A stretch of 64,000 bases of DNA from NCBI GenBank assembly GCA_017530365.1, contig JAFXMK010000023.1, positions 1 through 64,000 of the forward strand. The letters are read 5' to 3'. Position numbers and translations under genes: made by a program. The DNA is from Bacteroidales bacterium (GTDB lineage Bacteria; Bacteroidota; Bacteroidia; Bacteroidales; F082). Below, piece after piece: positions 49,386-58,032 of this stretch (position 1 is its first letter; every line of letters starts with the position of its first letter). The notes under the pieces were generated by a model. It worked only from the letters and a program-made list of their open reading frames with translations. It was not told the origin of the DNA and searched no databases.

Positions 49386-50075
49386 TTATTTTTTGATGCT
49401 CAAAATCACACCCAGTGCCACGCCGAGGAATGCTGCAAACAGCACCTGAAGGGTGGGAGGCAGCAAGAAAGTGATTGTGTGCGCTGGATACCAGAACAAC
49501 GGGATGGTCTTGGCAAAGACAAAACCGTATTGGATATCCCAATTGATCTTTTTCGACAAGGTCTCGCGGATCTTCAGTGGATGGCTGAAGAAGCCCTTCA
49601 ATGATCCTCCTGTCTCAGCGATGTGGATGTCAGTGATCTTGTGGAAGGTCATGAATACAGGAGCAAAAAGGGTGTTCATCAAAACACTCACGCAGAGGGC
49701 TACGAAGAACTTGCCCCAGCTGAGGCTGCCGGCAAACCATTCAGCGGCTTTGCCGTCCAAATGAAAACCGCCGTCAAGCAGCTTCACTGTGCCGGTCTTG
49801 AAGATGGTCATGGCCGAAGCGATGACTACACCTAACACGCCCCAGACAAGCATCTTGGGCAACAGACCAAAGCCTTTCTTGAGATACACACCTTCGCGGA
49901 TGCGCAATGCAAGCATCTCGCCAAATGTGCCGAGGATGGCGAATTTGAAGAAACTCATCAGCAAACCGTGCTTGGCAGTGGTGTTGTTGAACCATTCCCA
50001 AGCCCCAGGGATGAAAGCAAAGCCGCATATTATAGCGGCGACGATGAGGAGCGTGATGAGATCACTTTTTTTCAT
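49386..50075 (-). CDS. Conserved multispanning membrane protein, possibly Mpv17/PMP22-like
   Basis: A 229-residue protein with four to six hydrophobic segments (ITLLIVAAIICGFAFIPG at the start, LQVLFAAFLGVALGVILSI at the end). Near the C-terminus FWYPAHTITFLLPPTLQ has the spacing W-x-P...F-x-x-P of the Mpv17/PMP22 signature, so a distant relation is possible. Function unknown. It sits 4 bases after the CotH gene, and the next promoter lies over its stop. Confidence 0.6.
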   Translation of the reverse strand: MKKSDLITLLIVAAIICGFAFIPGAWEWFNNTTAKHGLLMSFFKFAILGTFGEMLALRIREGVYLKKGFGLLPKMLVWGVLGVVIASAMTIFKTGTVKLLDGGFHLDGKAAEWFAGSLSWGKFFVALCVSVLMNTLFAPVFMTFHKITDIHIAETGGSLKGFFSHPLKIRETLSKKINWDIQYGFVFAKTIPLFWYPAHTITFLLPPTLQVLFAAFLGVALGVILSIKK

Positions 50076-50079
50076 ATTG

Positions 50080-51879
50080 TTATAAAATTACAATGCGTTT
50101 TGTAAGATTGTTAATGCGGATCAAATATAGACCGGACGACAAGTTGGTCTGAAGAGGGATTGAGTTGTTTCCTTCAGTGAAGTAGATGTCTTTCCCTACG
50201 ACTTTTCGTCCAGTCATATCATAGATCTCAAGAGGCATGATGGAATTGACGTTGGAGTGGAAGTTGATGAAAAACGAACCTGACGATGGGTTGGGCGTAC
50301 AGCTGAAAGTGCTAATTGCGATTTCTTCTGTAGAAATGTATGTCTGAATCTCATTTTTGAAGTATGTCGGACGGGTAGTGATAAAATCATTCGCCTTCTC
50401 CATGTCTTCATACCATCGTTCCAAGCTGACAGGGAAATGGAAACGGTTGGATTGCGCTGGTATTTCGTCTTCAACAAGCTGTTGATAATGGCACATTATA
50501 GATCTTAAATGAGAAGCATGGAAATAGGTGCCCAACAGTTGTGTGTACCGTTCAAAGAAAGCCTTTCGAAAATGATGGTTTTCGAGAAAATGTTTGAGTA
50601 CCACGCTGTTGCCTCCTTGGTTGAGGGCGTTCTCAATGGCATTGAAATGGGGTCTGGTGAAACAACCGTCCCCGTCATAGAATATCCAACGGAAAGGAGT
50701 TCCTGTTTCTGGTTGCCATAGTAATACATTGTTTTGTGGCCAGTCAAGGTTTGCCGAAAAGGTCTCCAAAAGGATATAATCAATAAAACTGTTTACATCA
50801 ATCCGTGTGTAGGCATGGACGGAATCGGCAGGCTGACTGAGATCCGCGGTCTTAAGCCAAGTGTAAAAGCTCCACCAACTGGTGCCGTCACCGTATTGCG
50901 TCACACCCCAGTATTTGAGAATGTTGACCTTGTCAAGATCAATGTCGTAATGGTCCTCAAGATAACGTTCGTCGGGCGATTCCTCTAAGGTGTAAATGCC
51001 CCAGTATTCTCCGTTGATAAAAACGACGGTTTGCCGTACAGCCAAAGACTCGAAGTCGAGATCGTTGGCGACGGTCTGCGATAGATACTCTTGCCCACCT
51101 GTTTGTAGCCAGTTGCTGCAACGGAATGGATGTAGGTTCAAGCGCTTGAAACTAGCTATCGGTGTCGATTCGAAAAACTGATGCTTGAATCGTTTTTTGC
51201 CATACTCCTCACGAGCATAAAAACGCAAGCCTTTCTGTTGGAACCATCTCGATGCACCACCATGGGTTCGCAGTCCACATTGCTGGTTGACACCTCGGTT
51301 GTCGGGCTCGTAAAACTCCATGTTGATCTGCCGTTCCCATTCGCGTCCTCGCTGACAATAGTTGCCGGTATGGGTGGAGTCGGCAGGGTCATAGTTGATT
51401 CCTGGGATAAAGATACCCGTCTCGTAACCGAATAACGACAATGAGTCGGCAGCTATGGAGACTACAGGCAAACCATGAAAGTCGCAACCCAAAGACCGGA
51501 TGAAATAGCTGTTAGTGGCAACGGGGCTGATACAATCTTCGTTGTCGTTGAATACAGCCGCCCTGATGACGATGGCTCGCTGAATGTCATCGGGTAGATA
51601 GAATGTCGAAGGGATGCAATTGACGATCTTGTAAATATCAGACTTGGAAAACAAAGTGGGGCTTAATTCAAGAGAATCACTATATAATGTGGAGTTTGAA
51701 GAGGGGACGTCGCCATTGGTGGTATAGCGTATGTGGTTGCCAAGACCGCAATGGAGCGACAGCTTGAATGGCTCATCGTAGAAACCTCCTGGAGTAGAGA
51801 AGGTTACGGCATCTTTTTGGGCGTATAGATGGATTGGATATAGGATGCCAAAAACTATTATGAGCAGCAAGCGTCTCAT
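50080..51879 (-). CDS. CotH-kinase-domain protein with type IX secretion signal
   Basis: A 599-residue exported protein from ATG 51879, which overlaps the previous stop (ATGA); a longer frame to 51936 lies inside that gene. A signal peptide (MRRLLLIIVFGILYPIHLYAQ) is followed by a chitobiase-like segment (FYDEPFKLSLHCGLGNHIRYTTNGDVPSSN) and the CotH kinase-like domain (GLRTHGGASR, KRLNLHPFRCSNWLQTGGQEYLSQTV, INGEYWGIYTLEESPDERYL, WIFYDGDGCF). The last ~75 residues form a type A T9SS C-terminal domain (TPNPSSGSFFINF ... LEIYDMTGRKV ... GLYLIRINNLTKRIVIL). It is therefore exported across the outer membrane and anchored. Confidence 0.9.
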   Translation of the reverse strand: MRRLLLIIVFGILYPIHLYAQKDAVTFSTPGGFYDEPFKLSLHCGLGNHIRYTTNGDVPSSNSTLYSDSLELSPTLFSKSDIYKIVNCIPSTFYLPDDIQRAIVIRAAVFNDNEDCISPVATNSYFIRSLGCDFHGLPVVSIAADSLSLFGYETGIFIPGINYDPADSTHTGNYCQRGREWERQINMEFYEPDNRGVNQQCGLRTHGGASRWFQQKGLRFYAREEYGKKRFKHQFFESTPIASFKRLNLHPFRCSNWLQTGGQEYLSQTVANDLDFESLAVRQTVVFINGEYWGIYTLEESPDERYLEDHYDIDLDKVNILKYWGVTQYGDGTSWWSFYTWLKTADLSQPADSVHAYTRIDVNSFIDYILLETFSANLDWPQNNVLLWQPETGTPFRWIFYDGDGCFTRPHFNAIENALNQGGNSVVLKHFLENHHFRKAFFERYTQLLGTYFHASHLRSIMCHYQQLVEDEIPAQSNRFHFPVSLERWYEDMEKANDFITTRPTYFKNEIQTYISTEEIAISTFSCTPNPSSGSFFINFHSNVNSIMPLEIYDMTGRKVVGKDIYFTEGNNSIPLQTNLSSGLYLIRINNLTKRIVIL

Positions 51880-52187
51880 TCTTCTTTCCTTCGTTTGTCC
51901 AATTCCTTGTTTTGCCAATACCTGCCCAAGAGACAAAGCACGCAGACGCCAAAGATGATGCCTCCCAGCACGAATCCCGTTTGGGAGGCAATCTCATAGT
52001 TGGTTTCCTTGTATTTAAAATAGATCCAAAGACCATATCCCAAGATGCCCAGGTCGCCAATGATGCAGATCAGATAGCCTAATGTTCTCGATCTCTTGTC
52101 GGTCTTTTTCAGCAGCTTGTCGCCAAAAAAGGTGAACAGCACCAAGGCGCCGTAAATCAGGTATATGATGGAGCGGCTGGTAAACAT
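51876..52187 (-). CDS. Small three-helix membrane protein, function unknown
   Basis: A 103-residue protein with three hydrophobic segments (SIIYLIYGALVLFTFFG, LGYLICIIGDLGILGYGLWIYF, TGFVLGGIIFGVCVLCLLG) and a charged tail (NKELDKRRKEE). No family is recognised. It starts 5 bases after the acyl-CoA synthetase stop and overlaps the CotH gene by ATGA, so it is a genuine cistron of this operon. Confidence 0.75.
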   Translation of the reverse strand: MFTSRSIIYLIYGALVLFTFFGDKLLKKTDKRSRTLGYLICIIGDLGILGYGLWIYFKYKETNYEIASQTGFVLGGIIFGVCVLCLLGRYWQNKELDKRRKEE

Positions 52188-52192
52188 GGCTT

Positions 52193-54265
52193 TTATTTTT
52201 CAATTCTGATACGGGCATCGACAGCGGTGACATAGCGAGGATTGCCAAGCAATGGGTTGAGGTCCATCTCGGCGATCTCGGGAGCGGCCTGTACCAGGGC
52301 ACTCACACGAGCCACCTGGTCGGCATAGAGGTCGAGGTTGACACCTTCTTGACCGCGGACGCCCTGGAGGATCTTGTATCCCTTGAGCTGCTTGAGCATC
52401 TCCTTGGCCTCATCGGCAGTGATGGGTGCCAAGGCACTTTGGACGTCTTTCAACACTTCGATGAAGATGCCGCCAAGGCCGAAGAAGACTTGATGTCCGA
52501 ACTTCGGATCTTTGATGGCGCCGATATAGACGTCGGTGCCGTCGAGCATGGGATACATCTCCACGGCGTACGTGTCCTTGATGGCCATTAGGCGATCGAA
52601 TTCCTTGCTTACGGTGTCGAGATCTTTCACGCCGAGAGTCACGCCGCCTACGTCGCTCTTGTGTAGCGGGCCGACGACCTTCATCACCAGCGGCACATCC
52701 TTTGAGCAACCTACCTCTTTGGCGAAGGCGAGAGCATCTTCTTTCTTGCTCACCTCCACGCTCTTCTTGCGGCTGATGCCGGCGGCGTCGAGCAGCTCGT
52801 TGTAGTCGGCGATCTCAAGATAGCCGTCTTTGCAGCGGTCGATGGTCTTGCGGATGCGTGCCACGTCGATCTTGGGCAACTCCACATGTTCGGGCTGAGG
52901 CTTCGGGGTGTTATAGACTTTGCAGATGGCGTTGCCTAAGACGCATTCCTCGGGGAAGTTGATGCGTCCCTTGGCGATGAAGTCTTCGATTTCGTCCTTC
53001 ACGTTGATGATGGAAGGCAGTACTGGGAAAATGGGCTTCTTACAGGTCTTCATCTTCTCGTCGAGCAGGTCGTAAACTTCCTTATTACTGAACAATCCAG
53101 GAGAGCCGAAGATGACCACGGAGAAGTCGATCTCGTCATATTCGTTCTCGACGGTGTCGATGATGTAACCAAGCTGTTCGGCGGTGCCGGTGGCGAGGAA
53201 GTCGATAGGGTTGCCCACTGAGGAACCTCCGAAGAGCTTCTCAAGCAGGGCGGCGCTGGCCGGATGGTCTTTCAGCGGAGGGACTTCCATGCCGCCGTTG
53301 CTGAGCACGTCGGTGAGCATCACGGCGGGACCGCCGGCATGGGTGATGACGGCGCAGCGTTTTCCTTTGATCTCGGGATGCATGAACACACCGCATACGG
53401 TGGTCAGCTCCTGACGGTTGTGGCAGCGGACGATGCCGGCTTTGCGAAACAAGGCATCGACGGCGGCATCGTTGGTGGCCAAGGCACCAGTGTGCGATGA
53501 GGCGGCGCGTGAGCCTGCAGCAGAACCGCCGCTCTTGATGGCAGCGATATGGCAGCCCTTGTTGATCAGGCTGCGTGAGTGTTTCAGCAGACGCATCGGG
53601 TCGCCGATCTTCTCCATGTAAAGCATGATGACACGTGAGGACTTCTCAGGGTCGAAGGTCTCGTCAAGATGTTCGAGGACGTCCTCGATGCCCAGCTGGG
53701 CGCTATTGCCCACCGCCCAAACGCTGTTGAACTTCAGGCCATTGCTCATGCCGTACTCCTTGATGAACACAGCGGTGGCACCTGATCCGGTGATGAAGTC
53801 CACACCCTTGGGATCCAACTTTGGAATCGGGGTGTCGAAGCATCCAGCGTAGTTCACGTTGAGGAAGCCCGTGCAGTTGGGGCCAATGAGGGAGCCGCCC
53901 ACACTGTTGATGGTTTCAACGATGTGCTTCTCGATGGCAGCGCCTTCAGCGTTCTCCTCCGAGAAACCGGCACTGATGATGATGAAGCCCTTGCAGCCTT
54001 TCTCCTTGGCGAGAACGTCAACGGTCTGGGCGCAGAACTTGGCTGCGATGCAGAGGAGGGCGCAATCCACTTGTGGAAGGTCGTCCACCTTGGCATAGCA
54101 CTTCACGCCTTGCACTTCGGTCTCTTTGGGATTGACGGCGTAGATCTGGCCTTTGAAGGGACTCTCTAAAAGGTTCTTCAGCGACTTGCCGCCAGGTTTA
54201 TGAATGTCACTTGATGCACCGCAGATGACGATGCTGCGGGGATTGAGTAATTCTTTTGCGATCAT
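52193..54265 (-). CDS. ADP-forming acetate/acyl-CoA synthetase (single-chain Acd)
   Basis: A 690-residue enzyme with the alpha and beta parts fused. N-terminal CoA-binding domain (ICGASSDIHKPGGKSLKNL, IYAVNPKE), ligase-CoA domain with the phospho-histidine motif SHTGALATNDAAVDALFRKAG, and a C-terminal ATP-grasp domain (VPLVMKVVGPLHKSDVGGVTLGV). It converts acyl-CoA, ADP and phosphate to acid, ATP and CoA, giving substrate-level ATP at the end of fermentation. It lies between NUDIX and a small membrane protein on the minus strand. Confidence 0.92.
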   Translation of the reverse strand: MIAKELLNPRSIVICGASSDIHKPGGKSLKNLLESPFKGQIYAVNPKETEVQGVKCYAKVDDLPQVDCALLCIAAKFCAQTVDVLAKEKGCKGFIIISAGFSEENAEGAAIEKHIVETINSVGGSLIGPNCTGFLNVNYAGCFDTPIPKLDPKGVDFITGSGATAVFIKEYGMSNGLKFNSVWAVGNSAQLGIEDVLEHLDETFDPEKSSRVIMLYMEKIGDPMRLLKHSRSLINKGCHIAAIKSGGSAAGSRAASSHTGALATNDAAVDALFRKAGIVRCHNRQELTTVCGVFMHPEIKGKRCAVITHAGGPAVMLTDVLSNGGMEVPPLKDHPASAALLEKLFGGSSVGNPIDFLATGTAEQLGYIIDTVENEYDEIDFSVVIFGSPGLFSNKEVYDLLDEKMKTCKKPIFPVLPSIINVKDEIEDFIAKGRINFPEECVLGNAICKVYNTPKPQPEHVELPKIDVARIRKTIDRCKDGYLEIADYNELLDAAGISRKKSVEVSKKEDALAFAKEVGCSKDVPLVMKVVGPLHKSDVGGVTLGVKDLDTVSKEFDRLMAIKDTYAVEMYPMLDGTDVYIGAIKDPKFGHQVFFGLGGIFIEVLKDVQSALAPITADEAKEMLKQLKGYKILQGVRGQEGVNLDLYADQVARVSALVQAAPEIAEMDLNPLLGNPRYVTAVDARIRIEK

Positions 54266-54269
54266 ATAA

Positions 54270-54306
54270 TGGGATTTAAAGATTTAATATTCAATAATTT
54301 AAAGAT
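54270..54306 (-). repeat. 7/8-base tandem repeat at the NUDIX/Acd junction
   Basis: On the minus strand: TCTTTAAA, TTATTGAA, TATTAAA, TCTTTAAA, TCCC, from just after the NUDIX TAA to near the Acd ATG. Confidence 0.78.
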
Positions 54307-54308
54307 TA

Positions 54309-54830
54309 TTATCCGTTTTTCGTTTTAACTTTCAAATGCAGCGAAGTCAGGCGCTCTTCACAATCCAATAACAGTTGGTAATGGACTTTGTTGAAAAGAC
54401 CTTCGTTGCAAAGCTTTTCGATCTCTTCTCGGCTCATCCATTGCACAGACTCCACTTCTTCAGTCTGAAGTCGCAACATCTCGATGGGAACGTTGCTCTT
54501 CAGCATGTACAACAAGGTAAACTTGTATCCGTACCTTCTGATCCTGAGTAACTTGAGCTCGCTCTTTGTGACGGAGAGCCCCAGCTCTTCTTTCAATTCA
54601 CGCAACATGGAAATGGTGAAGTCCATCTCACCCGATTTCACATGTCCGGCGGTGGTGGCGTAATAGCCTCCTTTATTGGCGGACACCTTCTGTATCAAAT
54701 ATTTGCCTTCGTTGTTGTGGATAAATACGGCTACAATGGGGATCATCAATCCCTGAGGGATCATCTGCCCTCGCTCCACAGTTTGGCCCGTGGGCTTTAG
54801 GTCGTTGTCGTATAAATCCAATAGTTCCAT
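54309..54830 (-). CDS. NUDIX hydrolase
   Basis: A 173-residue protein. The Nudix box is complete: GHVKSGEMDFTISMLRELKE followed by ELG, matching Gx5Ex7REUxEExGU. The N-terminus MELLDLYDNDLKPTGQTVERG and overall length resemble the isopentenyl-diphosphate-isomerase-like/YfcD group. It would cleave a nucleoside diphosphate derivative or a related pyrophosphate; the substrate is not predictable. First gene of a long minus-strand run. Confidence 0.87.
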   Translation of the reverse strand: MELLDLYDNDLKPTGQTVERGQMIPQGLMIPIVAVFIHNNEGKYLIQKVSANKGGYYATTAGHVKSGEMDFTISMLRELKEELGLSVTKSELKLLRIRRYGYKFTLLYMLKSNVPIEMLRLQTEEVESVQWMSREEIEKLCNEGLFNKVHYQLLLDCEERLTSLHLKVKTKNG

Positions 54831-54847
54831 GCTTGTATCTCAAAATG

Positions 54848-54856
54848 GCAAAAATA
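54848..54856 (-). promoter_or_regulatory. -7 element of the NUDIX-led operon
   Basis: Minus-strand TATTTTTGC, 17 bases before the NUDIX ATG. No clear TTG at the right distance. Confidence 0.6.
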
Positions 54857-54889
54857 CGAAAAACCTCGTTACCCTAACGACTTCTTTGT

Positions 54890-54898
54890 TAATTTTGC
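54890..54898 (+). promoter_or_regulatory. -7 element of the MFS gene
   Basis: TAATTTTGC, 22 bases before ATG 54921; a weak TTA at 54869-54871 could be the -33 part. Divergent from the NUDIX promoter. Confidence 0.6.
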
Positions 54899-54920
54899 AG
54901 CCCGAAATAGCAATACCCCC

Positions 54921-56114
54921 ATGGAAGAGAAACTGTTCAACAAGAATTACCTGTGTTTGTGCGCGGCTAACTTCTTGTTTTTCTTTTCGTTCTATCTACT
55001 CCTGCCCGTGCTTCCCTTTTTTATCATTGAGCAGTTCCAAGGAAGCAATGCCGTGATCGGAACGGTGATCTCATGTTACACCTTGGCTACCTTGGTGGTT
55101 CGGCCGTTCTCGGGGTATATGATGGACACCTTCAAGCGCAAACCCCTTTATCTGCTGGCTTTGTCGCTGTTCACCGCTATCTTTTGTGGCTATCCGTTCG
55201 CTACGACCATCACCATGCTCATCATCATCCGCGTGGTTCATGGCCTTGCCTTTGGACTGACGTCGGTGGGTGGCAACACCTTGGTGATCGACGTGGTGCC
55301 TTCGGAGCATAGGGGAGAGGGCATCGGGTATTATGGTGTGGCCAACAACATCGCCATGGCCGTGGGACCTATGGTGGGTTTGTTCGTGTATGAGCATCTC
55401 AGTTTCAATGCGATCTTCATGGGTTGCATGGCTTGCAGCTTTCTGGCCGCATTGTTTGCCTCTCGTATCCAAACCAAGGTGCGCCCTCCGGTAAAGCGTC
55501 CTCCGATCTCTTTGGACCGATTCATCCTGACCAAAGGTCTGCTGGCAGGGGTGTCCTTTTTGTTGCTTGCTTTTGCATACGGACAGATATCCAACTATAT
55601 CGCCCTGTATGCCAAGGAGATGGATTTGATGATCAGCAGCGGTTTGTTCTTTACTGTGTATGCTGTGGGTTTGATCGTCTCCCGCCTTTTTGCCGGTAAG
55701 ATGGTGGATCGTGGCAAAGTCACCCATACCATTGCCTTGGGTTTGGGAATCACCGTTTTCGCTTTGCTGGGATTGGGCCTCTGCCATTACGTCAACTTAT
55801 TGGGTCCCAATTACACTGCGGTGGCCTTTTTGCTGATTGCTTTCTGTTGCGGCTTGGGCTTCGGAGCGGCCTTCCCGTCGTTCAACGCCTTGTTCATCAA
55901 CTTGGGTACCAACGCCCAGCGTGGCACGGCTACCTCCACCTACCTCACCTCTTGGGATCTCGGTTTGGGTATCGGCATCTTTTCGGGCGGCATGTTGGCG
56001 GAGCATTTCTCGTTCGCGACATCCTATCTGGTGGCTTCTGGTTCGGTGCTCATTTCCCTCATTTTCTTCATCATCGTGGTGGCGCCGCATTATCAACGGA
56101 ATAAATTGCGTTGA
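54921..56114 (+). CDS. MFS transporter
   Basis: A 397-residue major facilitator protein with about twelve hydrophobic segments. The motif-A region between TM2 and TM3 reads VVRPFSGYMMDTFKRKPLYL, and a second copy RLFAGKMVDRGKVTH occurs after TM8. It resembles drug/arabinose-type efflux permeases; the substrate is unknown. A nuclease-family gene starts 40 bases beyond the stop from its own promoter. Confidence 0.88.
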   Translation: MEEKLFNKNYLCLCAANFLFFFSFYLLLPVLPFFIIEQFQGSNAVIGTVISCYTLATLVVRPFSGYMMDTFKRKPLYLLALSLFTAIFCGYPFATTITMLIIIRVVHGLAFGLTSVGGNTLVIDVVPSEHRGEGIGYYGVANNIAMAVGPMVGLFVYEHLSFNAIFMGCMACSFLAALFASRIQTKVRPPVKRPPISLDRFILTKGLLAGVSFLLLAFAYGQISNYIALYAKEMDLMISSGLFFTVYAVGLIVSRLFAGKMVDRGKVTHTIALGLGITVFALLGLGLCHYVNLLGPNYTAVAFLLIAFCCGLGFGAAFPSFNALFINLGTNAQRGTATSTYLTSWDLGLGIGIFSGGMLAEHFSFATSYLVASGSVLISLIFFIIVVAPHYQRNKLR

Positions 56115-56137
56115 TCTTGGTTTTTGTTTATTTTTGC
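56106..56137 (+). promoter_or_regulatory. Promoter of the endonuclease/phosphatase-family gene
   Basis: TATTTTTGC at 56129-56137 with TTG at 56106-56108 (20-base spacer), overlapping the end of the MFS gene; ATG follows at 56155. Confidence 0.75.
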
Positions 56138-56154
56138 AAAAACTAATCTCTCTT

Positions 56155-57114
56155 ATGAAAAGACTCGTTCTCGCCCTGCTATTAGTGGCTTCTTTCCAGC
56201 TATCTGCCCAAGAGATGCTCGTGGGCTCTTACAATATACGTTACAAGAACTGGAACGACAGTGTCCAAGGTAATGTCTGGGCCAAACGCTGCCAAGTGAT
56301 TTGCGACCAGGTGAACTTCATGGCCCCCGAGATCTTCGGGACGCAAGAGGTGCTTTATGGGCAGCTTCAAGACATGAAAAAGGCCCTTGATGGCTATGAT
56401 TACATCGGCATTGGACGTGATGACGGAAAACTAGGCGGCGAACATGAAGCCATCTTTTATAAGAAAGACAAGCTGAGGCTCCTTGACCATGGCGATTTTT
56501 GGCTCAGCGAGACGCCCGACAAGCCTAGCTTGGGCTGGGATGCTGCTTGCATCCGCATCTGCACTTGGGGAAAGTTTTGTGTCAAAGGGCAGAAGCAACG
56601 ACATGGACTGTTTAACCTTCGCAGGAAAGAACCTCAACAGGTGTTCTACTTCTTTAACCTTCACATGGATCACGTGGGCGTGGTGGCACGTCGTGAAGCA
56701 GCCAAGCTGGTGGTGGCCAAGGTGCGCGAGATCGCCAAGGACGCTCCCGTGTTCATCACCGGTGACTTTAATGTAGATCAAGATAACGAGATTTATACCA
56801 TCTTCACGAAGTCTGGGATCTTAAAAGACTCGTATGATGCAGCGCGCATCCGCTTTGCGGAGAACGGCACCTTCAATGCCTTCAAGACGGAGTACTATAC
56901 GACCAGCCGCATCGACCATGTCTTTGTCTCTCCCGAAATGAAGGTGGAATCCTACGGCGTGCTCACCAATAGCTACTGGACGCCCGACGAAACGGAAGAA
57001 ACGCTTAAATCTGCCGACGCTCCACAGGAGATCTCGTTCGACAATTATGTCAGGAGAAATCCTTCGGACCATTATCCGGTGTTCGTGAAGGTAAGAGTTG
57101 GGAGTGAGGAATGA
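56155..57114 (+). CDS. Secreted endonuclease/exonuclease/phosphatase-family protein
   Basis: A 319-residue protein from ATG 56155 (MKRLVLALLLVASFQLSAQ, a signal peptide); a longer frame reaching into the MFS gene is rejected. Domain landmarks in order: GSYNIRY, EIFGTQEV (metal glutamate), FNLHMDHVGVVARREAAKLV, ITGDFNVDQDNEIY, SRIDHVF and NPSDHYPVFVKV. Bacteroidetes relatives act on nucleic acids, phospholipids or sugar phosphates in the periplasm; the substrate is open. The last residues (GSEE) and stop lie in a heptad repeat. Confidence 0.87.
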   Translation: MKRLVLALLLVASFQLSAQEMLVGSYNIRYKNWNDSVQGNVWAKRCQVICDQVNFMAPEIFGTQEVLYGQLQDMKKALDGYDYIGIGRDDGKLGGEHEAIFYKKDKLRLLDHGDFWLSETPDKPSLGWDAACIRICTWGKFCVKGQKQRHGLFNLRRKEPQQVFYFFNLHMDHVGVVARREAAKLVVAKVREIAKDAPVFITGDFNVDQDNEIYTIFTKSGILKDSYDAARIRFAENGTFNAFKTEYYTTSRIDHVFVSPEMKVESYGVLTNSYWTPDETEETLKSADAPQEISFDNYVRRNPSDHYPVFVKVRVGSEE

Positions 57115-57128
57115 GGAGTGAGGAATAC
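57101..57128 (+). repeat. Perfect-register heptad repeat at the 3' end of the EEP gene
   Basis: Four units GGAGTGA, GGAATGA, GGAGTGA, GGAATAC. The EEP stop (TGA 57112-57114) is inside. Here there is no downstream start on this strand, an exception to the pattern elsewhere. Confidence 0.85.
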
Positions 57129-57141
57129 TACCCCATAGGGG

Positions 57142-58032
57142 TTAAAGCTCGGTAGAATCGGTAGGGCGTTTTTGTCTGATTGAGAATAACGTTTGAAGAA
57201 CAACCGACAGGATGATTAGCACAATGCCGATCACAAATGAATAATTCAACTCCTTGTACTCGCTGAAGATAAACATGGAGAGGATGATGCTATACACGGG
57301 CTCCAGGTTATAGGTCAAGTTGACGGTGAAGGCGGAGATCTTCTGCAATACAATGATTTGCAACAGGCAAAGGCCGATGGTGCAAACCACCACCATGAAA
57401 GCCAAATAGGGGTAGTCCAGACCGACAGGATAGAGCCTGCCGAGGGGGATGAAGGCGTTGTACAAGGGGAGGAGGCATGTGAGTCCGATAAGGCCGCCGA
57501 TCATCTCCCAAAGCAACATGTTCTTTGGCTCATAATGCTTGCCGACCCGTTGGTTGGCGATGGCGAAGAGCGCATAGATGGCCGAGGAGACAACGCCTAG
57601 GATGATGCCCAACCGGTAACGCGAGTCGAACTGGAAAATCAGATAAATGCCGAGAATGGTCAGCAAGCTGAAGAGGAACTCGCGTCCTGAAAACCGATGC
57701 TTGTTGATGATTGGCTCGAACAAGGCGGTGAAAAACCCCACTAAGGAGAAACACACCACGCCGATCGACACATTAGAGGCCTTGATGCTGGCGTAGAAGA
57801 ATACCCAATGCAATGCCAGCAGCAGACCGACACCACCCATGGGTAGCAAGTTGTTCAGTTTGTAGTTGTTCAGTTGTTTAGTTATCACTAGATAAAGCCA
57901 CATCAACACTGCTGCCGTGGCCATCCGCCACCATACCAAGACGGCGGAATCCAAGGTGATGAGCCGCCCTAGCACGCCAGTGAAGCCGGCGATGAATACG
58001 GAAAGATGCAGCAACAGGTAGTCTTTTTTCAT
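57142..58032 (-). CDS. EamA/DMT-family transporter with in-frame junction repeat
   Basis: A 296-residue protein with ten hydrophobic segments and two EamA repeats (PS: SVFIAGFTGVLGRLITLDSAVLVWWR and GIILGVVSSAIYALFAIANQ start the halves). It probably moves small metabolites or amino acids out of the cell. Residues 51-63, in the loop before GVGLLLALHWVFFYASIK, are encoded by the AACTGAAC-type repeat (TKQLNNYKLNNLL), which looks like a later insertion. The start overlaps the methyltransferase stop (ATGA). Last gene of a three-gene operon. Confidence 0.86.
   Translation of the reverse strand: MKKDYLLLHLSVFIAGFTGVLGRLITLDSAVLVWWRMATAAVLMWLYLVITKQLNNYKLNNLLPMGGVGLLLALHWVFFYASIKASNVSIGVVCFSLVGFFTALFEPIINKHRFSGREFLFSLLTILGIYLIFQFDSRYRLGIILGVVSSAIYALFAIANQRVGKHYEPKNMLLWEMIGGLIGLTCLLPLYNAFIPLGRLYPVGLDYPYLAFMVVVCTIGLCLLQIIVLQKISAFTVNLTYNLEPVYSIILSMFIFSEYKELNYSFVIGIVLIILSVVLQTLFSIRQKRPTDSTEL
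57847..57888 (-). repeat. AACTGAAC-type repeat inside an EamA coding region
   Basis: On the minus strand: AACTAAA, CAACTGAA, CAACTACA, AACTGAA, CAACTTGC. It is the same sequence type and orientation as the junction repeats at 37724, 38191, 39331, 45131 and 58801 but is translated in frame. An in-frame ATG follows 9 bases after it. Confidence 0.88.

Noticed and set aside
52193-54265. Reading the long protein as succinyl-CoA synthetase or a protein acetyltransferase (Pat)
   Set aside because: Alpha and beta parts are fused with a C-terminal ATP-grasp domain and no GNAT domain, which fits ADP-forming acyl-CoA synthetase.
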